Positions 26,389 through 34,242 of a stretch of 39,083 bases of DNA are shown here, in pieces (position 1 is the first letter of the stretch; the number at the start of each line of letters is the position of its first letter). Made by a program: the position numbers and the translations under genes. The stretch comes from Lyngbya confervoides BDU141951 (GTDB lineage Bacteria; Cyanobacteriota; Cyanobacteriia; Thermosynechococcales; Thermosynechococcaceae). The stretch covers positions 1 through 39,083 of the forward strand of contig NZ_JTHE03000060.1 in the NCBI RefSeq assembly GCF_000817775.3. Direction: 5' to 3'. The notes beneath the pieces are model-generated. The model worked only from the letters and a program-made list of their open reading frames with translations, was not told the origin of the DNA and searched no databases.

Positions 26389-28470
26389 ATGAATGCCGCC
26401 CAGATTTACGCTTCACAGCTCAATGGCCAGACGCCTCGTCCGCTGGAGTCCGGCGGGTCGCTGCTGGAGCGGGTGCTGCTGCGGGTGCGGATCCTGGCAC
26501 AGCGACGGAGTGCTTGGCTGGCAAAACTCTGGGCGGATTTACCTGCCACGGAGGGACATGGATACCTACAGACTTGCCTGAGCGATAGCGATCAACCCGA
26601 TGCCGAACAACGCTGGATCCGGCAGGCGGAAGCGGTGCAGCCGTTAACCCAGACGCTGCAACAGCTTGAGACAGCCTTGGCCGGGGCGGTCGGGGCTCCC
26701 CTCCAGCAGCTTGCCAAAATCTTTAGCCTGACTCAGCCGGAGCTGGACCTGTTCCAGACCTGTTTGGCGCTGAAGATTGACCCCAGCCTGGGGCCAGTCT
26801 TCGCGCACCTGCAACTGCACCCCAACCGTCCCTATGCCACCGATACGCTGGCCGCGCGGCTGTTTGGCCATGGCTATCGGCCCATCTGGCAGCCCGATAG
26901 TCCCCTGGCCATTTGGCAGTTGCTGCATCCCTTGGAAGCGGCCCCGGGCGATCCGCTCCCCCTGGAGGCCGACCCAGGGATTGTTGCCTGGCTGCAGGGA
27001 GAGCTGCGGTTGGATGCGGACTTGGTACCCCGAATCCAGGGTGTGCCTGTCCGCCCCCCCTTGGAGCGTTGGCCAGTGGCGGCAACCGCCCGTCATCTAG
27101 AGCGTGTCTTGCAGCAGGAAGCGGCGGTTCGCCTCTGCGTCACGGGACCGCAGGGCAGCGGGCGGCGCAGCTTTGCCGCAGCCGTGGCCCAATGCTTTGG
27201 CCTGGACATGCTCAGCGTGAATACCGAGGCGATCGCCGCTGAGGACTGGCTGGATCTGTACGTGCGGGTCCAGCGGCTAGCGATTCTGGGGAATTTAGCT
27301 CTAGTCTGGTGGGGGCCAGGGCTGACTCACCGCTGGCCGGACCACCTGACCCCAGCACCTCTCCAGTTTCTGGCCTGTGAGGCCACTGAGTCGATCCCGG
27401 ATTGTGCGCGAGTTCTGGACGAGCGTCTGGTCCTGGCACCCCTGACCCAAGCCGAACGCCGTCAGCTTTGGCAGCGGGCCATTCCAGAAACAGCGGCCTG
27501 GCCTGCTGCCGAGGTTGACCTGCTGGTGTCGCGCTATCGCCTGACGCCGGGAGATATTGCCGCGATTGGGCGGCGCAGCCCCATCGGCAGCCAGGAGGTG
27601 ATCGCCCTGGCTCGGAACTGCACCCGCCACCAATTAGGACAGTTCGGGCGACGGCTGGACTGTCCCTTCACCTGGGATGATTTGGTGCTGCCGGATTCCG
27701 TGGCCCAGGAACTAGCAGATTTTGCCTTCGAGGCTCAAACCCGAGATGCATTTTGGGAATCAACCCCGGCCCAGCGCCTGTTTCCTAGAGGCACCGGACT
27801 GGTGGGGTTATTTAGTGGCCCGCCGGGAACTGGTAAAACCATGGCCGCCCAGGTGATCGCGGCGGATTTGAACCTGGATCTGTTTCGGATTGATCTGGCT
27901 ACGGTGGTGAGTAAATACATCGGTGAGACTGCCAAGCATCTGCGGCAGATCTTTACCCGAGCCGAGCGGATGAATGCGGTTCTGCTGTTTGATGAGGCGG
28001 ATGCGCTGTTCAGCAAGCGTACTGAGGTTAAGGATTCCCACGATCGCTACGCCAACGCCGACACCAGCTATCTGCTCCAGCTACTGGAGGAGTATCGCGG
28101 CATTGCCATCCTGGCCACGAACAAGAAGCAAAACGTGGATACTGCCTTTACGCGCCGGATTCGCTACATCATTGATTTTCCGCGCCCGGATACTGCCCAG
28201 CGGCAGCGGATTTGGCAGCAGGTGCTGAACGAACTCTGTGGCTTGCAGACGGGGCAGCGGCTGGCAAGTGGAATCACGGCGATCGCGGCGTCGGTGGACC
28301 TGTCTGGGGCACAGATTAAAAATTCGGTGTTGGCTTCGATTTTCATTGCCCGCCGCAGTCGGGCCGAACTGGCAATGGCGCACCTGCTCCTGGGGGTAGA
28401 GCGAGAGCTGCGTAAGGAAGGCCGTGCCCTAGGCAGTCGTGAACGCGGGAGGTTGATGGAAGATGGTTAA
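26389..28470 (+). CDS. AAA+ ATPase of the injection system (Cis15-like)
   Basis: A 693-residue cytosolic AAA+ ATPase, thought to help assembly or cargo loading in Afp/PVC-type systems. There are two nucleotide-binding regions. The second is intact: Walker A GPPGTGKT (477-484), Walker B LLFDEADALF (D535, E536), sensor LATNKKQN and the arginine-finger region FTRRIRYIIDF. The first (near 250) reads GPQGSGRRS, where the Walker lysine is arginine, so it is probably structural. The N-terminal 200 residues are helical and unassigned. The stop overlaps the next small gene by 8 bp. Confidence 0.92.
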   Translation: MNAAQIYASQLNGQTPRPLESGGSLLERVLLRVRILAQRRSAWLAKLWADLPATEGHGYLQTCLSDSDQPDAEQRWIRQAEAVQPLTQTLQQLETALAGAVGAPLQQLAKIFSLTQPELDLFQTCLALKIDPSLGPVFAHLQLHPNRPYATDTLAARLFGHGYRPIWQPDSPLAIWQLLHPLEAAPGDPLPLEADPGIVAWLQGELRLDADLVPRIQGVPVRPPLERWPVAATARHLERVLQQEAAVRLCVTGPQGSGRRSFAAAVAQCFGLDMLSVNTEAIAAEDWLDLYVRVQRLAILGNLALVWWGPGLTHRWPDHLTPAPLQFLACEATESIPDCARVLDERLVLAPLTQAERRQLWQRAIPETAAWPAAEVDLLVSRYRLTPGDIAAIGRRSPIGSQEVIALARNCTRHQLGQFGRRLDCPFTWDDLVLPDSVAQELADFAFEAQTRDAFWESTPAQRLFPRGTGLVGLFSGPPGTGKTMAAQVIAADLNLDLFRIDLATVVSKYIGETAKHLRQIFTRAERMNAVLLFDEADALFSKRTEVKDSHDRYANADTSYLLQLLEEYRGIAILATNKKQNVDTAFTRRIRYIIDFPRPDTAQRQRIWQQVLNELCGLQTGQRLASGITAIAASVDLSGAQIKNSVLASIFIARRSRAELAMAHLLLGVERELRKEGRALGSRERGRLMEDG

Positions 28471-28774
28471 TGCTCAAGGGCCAAACTCTGGCGTAACCCA
28501 GCCGGGTCAGATTCAGATTGACCAGTTGAACCTGCGGATTCCGGGGGCGGATCAGGCGATCGGTCATCGGGTGGCCGCAGGGGTGGCACAGGATTTGGCC
28601 GAGCAAATTCCGGCTGATCTCCAGCGGCAGATTGGGGCGATGAACTTGCGAGTCTCGGTCGCCCTAGGTACCAGCGAGATGGAAATGAGTCGGGCGATCG
28701 CGGGGGCAATTGCGACGGCCTTGCAGCGAGGGGATGCAGCAGGCGTGAGAGCTGCAGGGGGGCGATCGTCATGA
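28463..28774 (+). CDS. Small conserved-type protein of the injection-system operon
   Basis: A 103-residue protein without an assigned family. It has a short IQIDQLNLRIPG segment near the N-terminus and a helical, alanine-rich remainder ending in a basic tail. It overlaps the ATPase gene by 8 bp and the next gene by 4 bp, so all three are translationally coupled, which is the main argument that it is real. Small proteins with such an I-I-L-R-I-P motif are common next to the ATPase gene in eCIS clusters; this is recalled, not searched. Confidence 0.6.
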   Translation: MVNAQGPNSGVTQPGQIQIDQLNLRIPGADQAIGHRVAAGVAQDLAEQIPADLQRQIGAMNLRVSVALGTSEMEMSRAIAGAIATALQRGDAAGVRAAGGRSS

Positions 28775-30399
28775 CCTATACCGTTCTCAGATCCAAACCT
28801 GCAAGGGCAATGTCTCGGAAGCCACGACCGAAGCCTTGTCAACGGTCTGTGCTGCGCCGAACTCATTTGTCAGAACAACTCACCCCCCTGTCTTCTGTGG
28901 GATTACAGGCCAAGCTGAAGATTAGTCAGCCCAGCGATCGCTACGAACAGGAAGCCGATCGAGTCGCTGATCAAGTCATGCGGATGCCAGATAGGGCAGT
29001 GCCAGGGGAGAGTGCCAACGCCAATTTCAAGTCTCATGCAGCACCGCTGCAGATTCAAAGACTCTGCTCCGAATGTGAAGAAGAGATGCTGCAACCAAAA
29101 CGGTTTGGTGGAAGCGGCATTGCTCCAGTCTCAGATTCTGCCCATTGGGTACCGGGGGCGGGACATGCTCTACCGCGATCGCTCCGCTCCTTCTATGAGC
29201 CAAGATTTGGTCGGGCCTTGAATCAGGTCCAAATCCATACGGGTTCCCCTGCGGCGCAACTTGCTCAATCAATCCAGGCCAGAGCTTTCACGTTGGGCAA
29301 TCACATTGTTTTTAACTCTGGCGAATATCGGCCCCAAACCCATCGGGGCCGAACATTGCTGGCCCATGAGCTAACCCACGTTATTCAGCAACAGGATGGG
29401 CTTCAACAAATTAATCGCCAGCCCTTTGCCCAACAAACCGGACCTGGGCTTCCCATTCTTCCTGATCCAGATTTCGAATGCAACTTCAACGTTGCGGCCC
29501 TTCTTGCAAGTATTCTCAGGGGCGATCGCAGCGCTGCTCGCAAAGTCATTGATTGCTGTGTGGATGTTCCTGCCCTTGGGAGAGGCTGTAGTAGCCAGGT
29601 TATCAAAGCCGCTTGTGAACTCCTGCCGAACCTATGTGGTGGCGGCGGTGGACGTGGCAGCGGCGTTCGTTGCCCCCTGGGGTTTACGCCCGCCAATTCC
29701 GATGACTTCAAAGGCAAATGTTGTCGTAAGGGAACTGTGCTGGAGAGCGATCGCAATTGCTGTTTTGTCCACCAAATTACGGTGAATGCTCCCTTCCCTC
29801 GCTGTTGTCCACCGGATCAGATGCCTGATGGCGCCAAGCGTGACTGTATCGAGCTACCGCCGGTGCCAACCCCAAATGTGCCCATTCCTGGCCCGGTGAT
29901 CCCCACGCCACCGGTGGGGCCGCCCGTTCCTGTACAACTATCGCCGATGACCCTGTTTTTCTTCTTCGACAGCACGATCCGGCGTCCTGAAAGCAACGAG
30001 AGCTTTGAGCGGGTACTTTCAACGCTTCAGATGATTCCCCGCCTGCGGGTTCACCTGATGGGTCATGCGTCCTTGGAAGGCTCAGCCACCTATAACCTGC
30101 AACTGGGACAGCGAAGGGCTGATGCGGTCCGAGATGAGCTCGTTCTTAAGGGCATTGAGCGGTCCCGAATGGCGACTTTTTCGGCAGGAGAAGCGACGCC
30201 TGCGGTCCCCGAACCGAATATTGAAGGGCGATCGCTCCTCCCCAACGTTGAAGAGATCCGCACTCAGAACCGTCGGGTGGAGGTGATTTTTATCGATCCA
30301 GAGGGAGAGTTTGCGCCGACTGTCCCACCTGTCACCCTCAGACAGCCGGAACTGCGTTTGCCGACCCCGCGCTTAACCCCCTCATTGGGTATTCCATAG
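28771..30399 (+). CDS. DUF4157 (eCIS core) protein with Cys-rich middle and OmpA-like C-terminus
   Basis: A 542-residue protein likely to be carried by, or attached to, the injection machine. The N-terminal region has a KLKI-P-D-YEQEADRVADQVM motif (about 48-72) and a CSEC motif (about 98-101). The DUF4157 domain follows (about 130-208) with the zinc-protease-like H199-E-L-T-H203. Residues 237-359 contain 14 cysteines, including four CC pairs. After a proline-rich linker (about 361-390) comes an OmpA-like domain (395-510: FFFFDS, YNLQLGQRRADAV, NRRVEVIF) of the kind that binds peptidoglycan. DUF4157 is a marker of eCIS loci and is linked to effectors; this protein may act on or dock to the cell wall. 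It overlaps the preceding gene by 4 bp. Confidence 0.85.
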   Translation: MTYTVLRSKPARAMSRKPRPKPCQRSVLRRTHLSEQLTPLSSVGLQAKLKISQPSDRYEQEADRVADQVMRMPDRAVPGESANANFKSHAAPLQIQRLCSECEEEMLQPKRFGGSGIAPVSDSAHWVPGAGHALPRSLRSFYEPRFGRALNQVQIHTGSPAAQLAQSIQARAFTLGNHIVFNSGEYRPQTHRGRTLLAHELTHVIQQQDGLQQINRQPFAQQTGPGLPILPDPDFECNFNVAALLASILRGDRSAARKVIDCCVDVPALGRGCSSQVIKAACELLPNLCGGGGGRGSGVRCPLGFTPANSDDFKGKCCRKGTVLESDRNCCFVHQITVNAPFPRCCPPDQMPDGAKRDCIELPPVPTPNVPIPGPVIPTPPVGPPVPVQLSPMTLFFFFDSTIRRPESNESFERVLSTLQMIPRLRVHLMGHASLEGSATYNLQLGQRRADAVRDELVLKGIERSRMATFSAGEATPAVPEPNIEGRSLLPNVEEIRTQNRRVEVIFIDPEGEFAPTVPPVTLRQPELRLPTPRLTPSLGIP

Positions 30400-30440
30400 A
30401 TAGTGACTCAAAGCCCAATGGAGAAATAAGGAGACCCGTA

Positions 30441-31952
30441 ATGACGTTTACCTTCGCCAAACCTAAGACTAAGCCGGTAGCAGTCCGAAAAGGATCTGTG
30501 AGCAAGAAGCTTAGGCCAAAACAGCGAATTGACGATCGCAATGTGGGATCGGACTTGTCGGCGTTGACGAGGGCGATCGCTCCAGTCCTCCAACCCAAAC
30601 TAAAAATTGGGGAACCCAATGATCAGTATGAGCAGGAGGTGGATCGGGTGGCGGATCAAATCATGCGAATACCGGAAACGCAGGTGCAAACACAGTTGGG
30701 GTCAATAGAGGAAAAGGAGAAAAAGGATATCCAAGCAAAATTTGAGAGAATTACAGTCCAGCGAACAACTGCCGAAGAAAGAGAAAAGAAAACAATACAG
30801 ACCAAGCTTTCGAGGGCAACAATTCAACGTATGTGTACGGAGTGCAACGCAGCAGAGGAAAAGATACTTCAAGCCAAAAGTGAGGGCAGTCTTGTTTCTG
30901 CTGAAGAGCATAATGTTCAAAGTGGCATCAATCGCCTGCGCAAAAGTGGCGGTTCGACTTTACCCGCTGCTACCCGAACTTTTATGGAGTCAAGATTCGG
31001 TTATGATTTTTCCAATATAAAGATTCATACTGGCCCACAAGCCAATGACCTGTCCCGGAGAGTTAATGCTCGTGCCTTTACCGTAGGACACGATATTTTC
31101 TTCACTCAAGGTGAGTTTCATCCTACTACGCCTGCTAGTATGCGACTTCTGGCGCATGAGTTAACTCATACTATACAGCAGACAAGCAGCAGTTTTAGAC
31201 TTCAAAGGCCGATCATCCAAAGAAAAAAACTTAAGCGCGCCACAAAGAAAAATAATGAAAATGAGCTACGAAAGTCGGCATGGAATCCATTTTTTGTGCA
31301 TTATGACTTTAAGATGGGTAACGAGAGAGAAAAAAAGATTATTCTCGAAGAAATGGTGAGGGTGTACGGGGGAGAGTTCGCCACAGAGTTTAAAAAGTGG
31401 GTGTCGAAACCGAACGCAGTGCCAGGTTTGATACAGCGAGATGATCGAGATGGCCCGAAACTATATTGGTTGCCTCATAAGATTAAAGAACGAGGATTTA
31501 TATTACATAGGGTTGACCCAGGCGTAAGAGAAAGATTGGAACATTGGGTGCATCCACATTCAACGTACCTTCAATTTTCTAGAAGTTCGTCCACAGGACC
31601 TGATAAGGGTGAGAGTCCAGTTCCTCATGCTGAGCCTAATTGCATCGATTCTTCGGCAGATCCCGAAAGCGTTTTCGGACCGAACTTAGGATGCGAAGAA
31701 ACAGATGTTGGGCCGCCGGATGGTTGGTCTAAGGGCTTGGCCTGCTTGTATGCCAATGGTGCAATCGAATTTATTGATTTTGCATTGAATGAGAAGAGTG
31801 ACGTCACGGAATACTATATTCCAAATTCTGAAGGTGATTACATTCAGTTTCCACTATGTGGAGACGAGGAGTGGGTGGTCGATCCTGAAATGATAGATTT
31901 CGAGCCAGGCGAGATTTTTCCGTCATTAAGTCAAGAGGGAGAAGAGGAATAG
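30441..31952 (+). CDS. DUF4157 (eCIS core) protein with unrecognised C-terminal domain, candidate effector
   Basis: A 503-residue protein. Like its neighbour it begins with a KLKI-P-D-YEQEVDRVADQIM motif, has a CTEC motif and a DUF4157 domain (about 175-248) with H239-E-L-T-H243. Between the motifs lies a 19-residue repeat (90-108 and 112-130, EEKEKK and EEREKK types). Residues about 255-503 match no family that I recognise; they include a basic helical start, an HWVHPHSTYLQF segment and a very acidic end (EGEEE). The gene, above all its second half, is visibly A/T-richer than its neighbours and lacks HIP1 octamers, which suggests recent transfer. A strong AAGGAG (30428-30433) precedes the ATG. 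Toxin function is inference from context. Confidence 0.85.
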   Translation: MTFTFAKPKTKPVAVRKGSVSKKLRPKQRIDDRNVGSDLSALTRAIAPVLQPKLKIGEPNDQYEQEVDRVADQIMRIPETQVQTQLGSIEEKEKKDIQAKFERITVQRTTAEEREKKTIQTKLSRATIQRMCTECNAAEEKILQAKSEGSLVSAEEHNVQSGINRLRKSGGSTLPAATRTFMESRFGYDFSNIKIHTGPQANDLSRRVNARAFTVGHDIFFTQGEFHPTTPASMRLLAHELTHTIQQTSSSFRLQRPIIQRKKLKRATKKNNENELRKSAWNPFFVHYDFKMGNEREKKIILEEMVRVYGGEFATEFKKWVSKPNAVPGLIQRDDRDGPKLYWLPHKIKERGFILHRVDPGVRERLEHWVHPHSTYLQFSRSSSTGPDKGESPVPHAEPNCIDSSADPESVFGPNLGCEETDVGPPDGWSKGLACLYANGAIEFIDFALNEKSDVTEYYIPNSEGDYIQFPLCGDEEWVVDPEMIDFEPGEIFPSLSQEGEEE

Positions 31953-32059
31953 GTGACTGACTTTCGGTTATTCCTAGGTTTTATTTCTGAACTGTGGTCT
32001 GAATTATTCAGCCTACACCGACAGCAAGCCAAATTTTCATCGCCAATAGATAGATAACT
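31953..32059. other. A/T-rich gap inside the operon
   Basis: The largest gap within the injection-system operon (107 bp). It is A/T-rich like the second half of the gene before it and contains a small inverted repeat, CTGAATTATTCAG (31999-32011). There is no good ribosome site for the next gene, so the gap may mark the edge of an exchanged cargo block. Confidence 0.4.
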
Positions 32060-32758
32060 ATGCCTGATACCGGACTAAAACGCAGCCCTAAATTCCTCAA
32101 AGGAGCCCTTGTCCAAATGGTCGAGGACATCTTGGGCATCATTCCCAATGTGATTCCCTTCCAGTACAACCCGGAGAAGCTAAGCCATAGCCTGACGCCC
32201 TGGAATCCCTTTGAAGTCGATCAAACTCAGCGAGGTGCGCAAGCACCCACCGTGCAGCCCTTTGCGCCCAAAGAAACCTTTAATTTCACCCTGGAAATTG
32301 ATGCAACTGATGACTTAGAAGATAGTAACTCCGTTGCGACTCTAGTCGGGGTCGCCGATCGCCTAGCGGCCCTCAAGAAACTCACCCTCCCCAGCGCCGG
32401 ATTAATTGGCGATCTCGTGGCCAGTGCCCAAGCCCTAGCCGGAGGCGCGAATACTCAGGCAGTTCGCCCTACAGTTCCGGTGGTGCTGTTCATCTGGGGA
32501 CCGGGCCGAATCCTTCCCGTGCGGGTAACCAGCTACTCGGTAGATGAAACGCTCTTTTCCCCAGCCCTCTATCCCATCCAAGCCACAGTCACCCTGGGGT
32601 TAGAAGTCCTCACCCCGGATGTGTTCAAATGCCAGACCGGAATTGCCGTAGAACTTGCCACGGCGGCCTATAACTTGACCCAACTTCAGCAGGATGCCCT
32701 GGCGATCGCCCATGTGGCCAACAACATCGACGCCGTGCGCGGCCTTTTACCCTTTTAG
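32060..32758 (+). CDS. Contractile injection system Cis7-like protein (tube-baseplate adaptor)
   Basis: A 232-residue protein resembling the N-terminal domain of Afp7/Pvc7, which links the tube to the baseplate hub. Key stretches: IPNVIPFQYNPEKLSHSLTPW at the start, ETFNFTLEIDATDD, PVVLFIWGPGRILPVRVTSY, and FSPALYPIQATVTLGLEVL. The LysM segment normally at the C-terminus of this family is absent; it appears as a separate gene 24 bp downstream. Confidence 0.85.
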   Translation: MPDTGLKRSPKFLKGALVQMVEDILGIIPNVIPFQYNPEKLSHSLTPWNPFEVDQTQRGAQAPTVQPFAPKETFNFTLEIDATDDLEDSNSVATLVGVADRLAALKKLTLPSAGLIGDLVASAQALAGGANTQAVRPTVPVVLFIWGPGRILPVRVTSYSVDETLFSPALYPIQATVTLGLEVLTPDVFKCQTGIAVELATAAYNLTQLQQDALAIAHVANNIDAVRGLLPF

Positions 32759-32782
32759 TGATGGATTATTGAGGAGAAAACC

Positions 32783-33064
32783 ATGGCCATCTTTGACCCC
32801 AAAAGTCGCTATGTACTCAACGCTGAACTGTACGAAGTCCAGGACAGTCGTGGGCGCACCGTTATGGCGCTTTCGGTCCCAACTCCCCCCACCCAGGTTC
32901 TCCTGGGAGAACATCTGCGCCGCGAGGGTCAGCGGTTAGATCATCTTGCAAACTACTACCTGCAAGACCCGAATGGCTATTGGCGACTGGCCGAGTTTAA
33001 CGATGTGATGTTGCCCGATGCCCTGGCTGAAGTCAACACATTGAGGATACCCACGGTGCTGTAA
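32783..33064 (+). CDS. Small LysM/tail-X-like protein
   Basis: A 93-residue protein. The second half, with LGEHLRREGQRLDHLANYYL followed by WRLAEFND and LRIP, is like the LysM domain of phage tail protein X and of Afp7. In these machines it helps to clamp the hub to the tube. GAGGAG lies just upstream of the ATG, and the stop overlaps the next start (TAATG), so translation is coupled. Together with the preceding gene it equals one Afp7-type protein. Confidence 0.75.
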   Translation: MAIFDPKSRYVLNAELYEVQDSRGRTVMALSVPTPPTQVLLGEHLRREGQRLDHLANYYLQDPNGYWRLAEFNDVMLPDALAEVNTLRIPTVL

Positions 33065-34239
33065 TGGGATTTGGTGCGATCATCGCCGCTGGCGACAAGA
33101 ACGAACTACTGTCGGACCCACTGCTGGAATGCATTACCGAAGTCCGGGTTGAGCAGCATCTCGACAACCCGACTCAGTATGCCATCCGCTTTCAGGAGGA
33201 CATTGTGGATGGGGAACCAAGGATGATGACCGCGCCGGAACTGCAATGCGAAAAAATGCTGGCGATCGCGGTTAAAGCCAACGACACCCTCAAATGTCTG
33301 GTGCGCGGCCCGATTACCGATGTTAAATGCTCCGTGACTCGCGGGGGGCCGGGGTCCTGGTATGAAGTTCACGGTCAAGATCGGCGGGTTGAGCTAGATC
33401 GGCAATGTGTGCGCAAAGCTTGGACCGGACGGGCCTCGGAAGCCGCCGACGCGATTCTGAGCGAACGATTTGAGACGGACATCGAGCAAACCAATATTAT
33501 CTATGGCTCTCCCCGCTCCGGCGGCAGTCAAGCTACTCAAACGCTAAATCAGCGCAGTACCAATGCCGCCTTTATTCGCGCTATTGCCCGTCGCAATAAT
33601 TTTCATTGCTGGCTGGCGTATGAGTGTAAACTGGACCCGTTCAGTTTGACGGGGCGATCGCTGAAAATTACAGAAACTGCCCATCTCAAACCTTCGCCGC
33701 CCCGACCCAGTGGGGCACTGGGGGCACTCTCTGCCCTACCGCTCAAACTCGTACCCACCGTGATGGTGGCGCTGCGAGTGAATGTTGAAGAAGATCAATG
33801 TCGCAACGTTACCCGCTTTGATTTAGGCATTAACGCCGAGCAGCCGAATCAGTTTAGCGGCACAACGATTAACGAAGCCGATCTGAAAGAAGACCGGACC
33901 AGTACCACAGACCCGCAGCCTGCGATTCGTCCCGGTGGACTGACGCTGTCCAACTGCTCAGCCCAACGCGATCTGTGCGTGACCACGGCCGGAAATCAAA
34001 CCGAGATGCAGAACCAGGCGGAGTCGGCGCTGACGGAGGCGGGATGGTACGTCAATGCCACTGCCAGCACAACGGCGTTCATGCTGGGAGATGTGCTGCT
34101 GCCCCATGATGTGATTGAAGTGGAAGGGCTGGGGAAAGCCCATAGCGGCCCTTATCAAGTGCAATCGGTGACCCATGTGATCAATGCCGCCGATCACTAT
34201 ATGGATTTGAGACTACGCCGGAACGCGATTGGAGGATGA
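33064..34239 (+). CDS. Baseplate hub protein, gpD-like (VgrG N-terminal type)
   Basis: A 391-residue protein of the phage late control gene D / VgrG N-terminal type that forms the trimeric hub on which the spike sits. Typical stretches: ITEVRVEQHLDNPTQYAIRF, the VRGPITDVKC strand, the SEAADAILSERFETDI helix, and RSTNAAFIRAIARRNNFHCW. The C-terminal part (about 275-391) is the swapped beta-domain (HDVIEVEGLGKAHSGPYQVQ). In Afp8 and VgrG the hub and spike are one chain; here the spike is the next gene, 3 bp away. Confidence 0.88.
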   Translation: MGFGAIIAAGDKNELLSDPLLECITEVRVEQHLDNPTQYAIRFQEDIVDGEPRMMTAPELQCEKMLAIAVKANDTLKCLVRGPITDVKCSVTRGGPGSWYEVHGQDRRVELDRQCVRKAWTGRASEAADAILSERFETDIEQTNIIYGSPRSGGSQATQTLNQRSTNAAFIRAIARRNNFHCWLAYECKLDPFSLTGRSLKITETAHLKPSPPRPSGALGALSALPLKLVPTVMVALRVNVEEDQCRNVTRFDLGINAEQPNQFSGTTINEADLKEDRTSTTDPQPAIRPGGLTLSNCSAQRDLCVTTAGNQTEMQNQAESALTEAGWYVNATASTTAFMLGDVLLPHDVIEVEGLGKAHSGPYQVQSVTHVINAADHYMDLRLRRNAIGG

Positions 34240-34242
34240 GGC

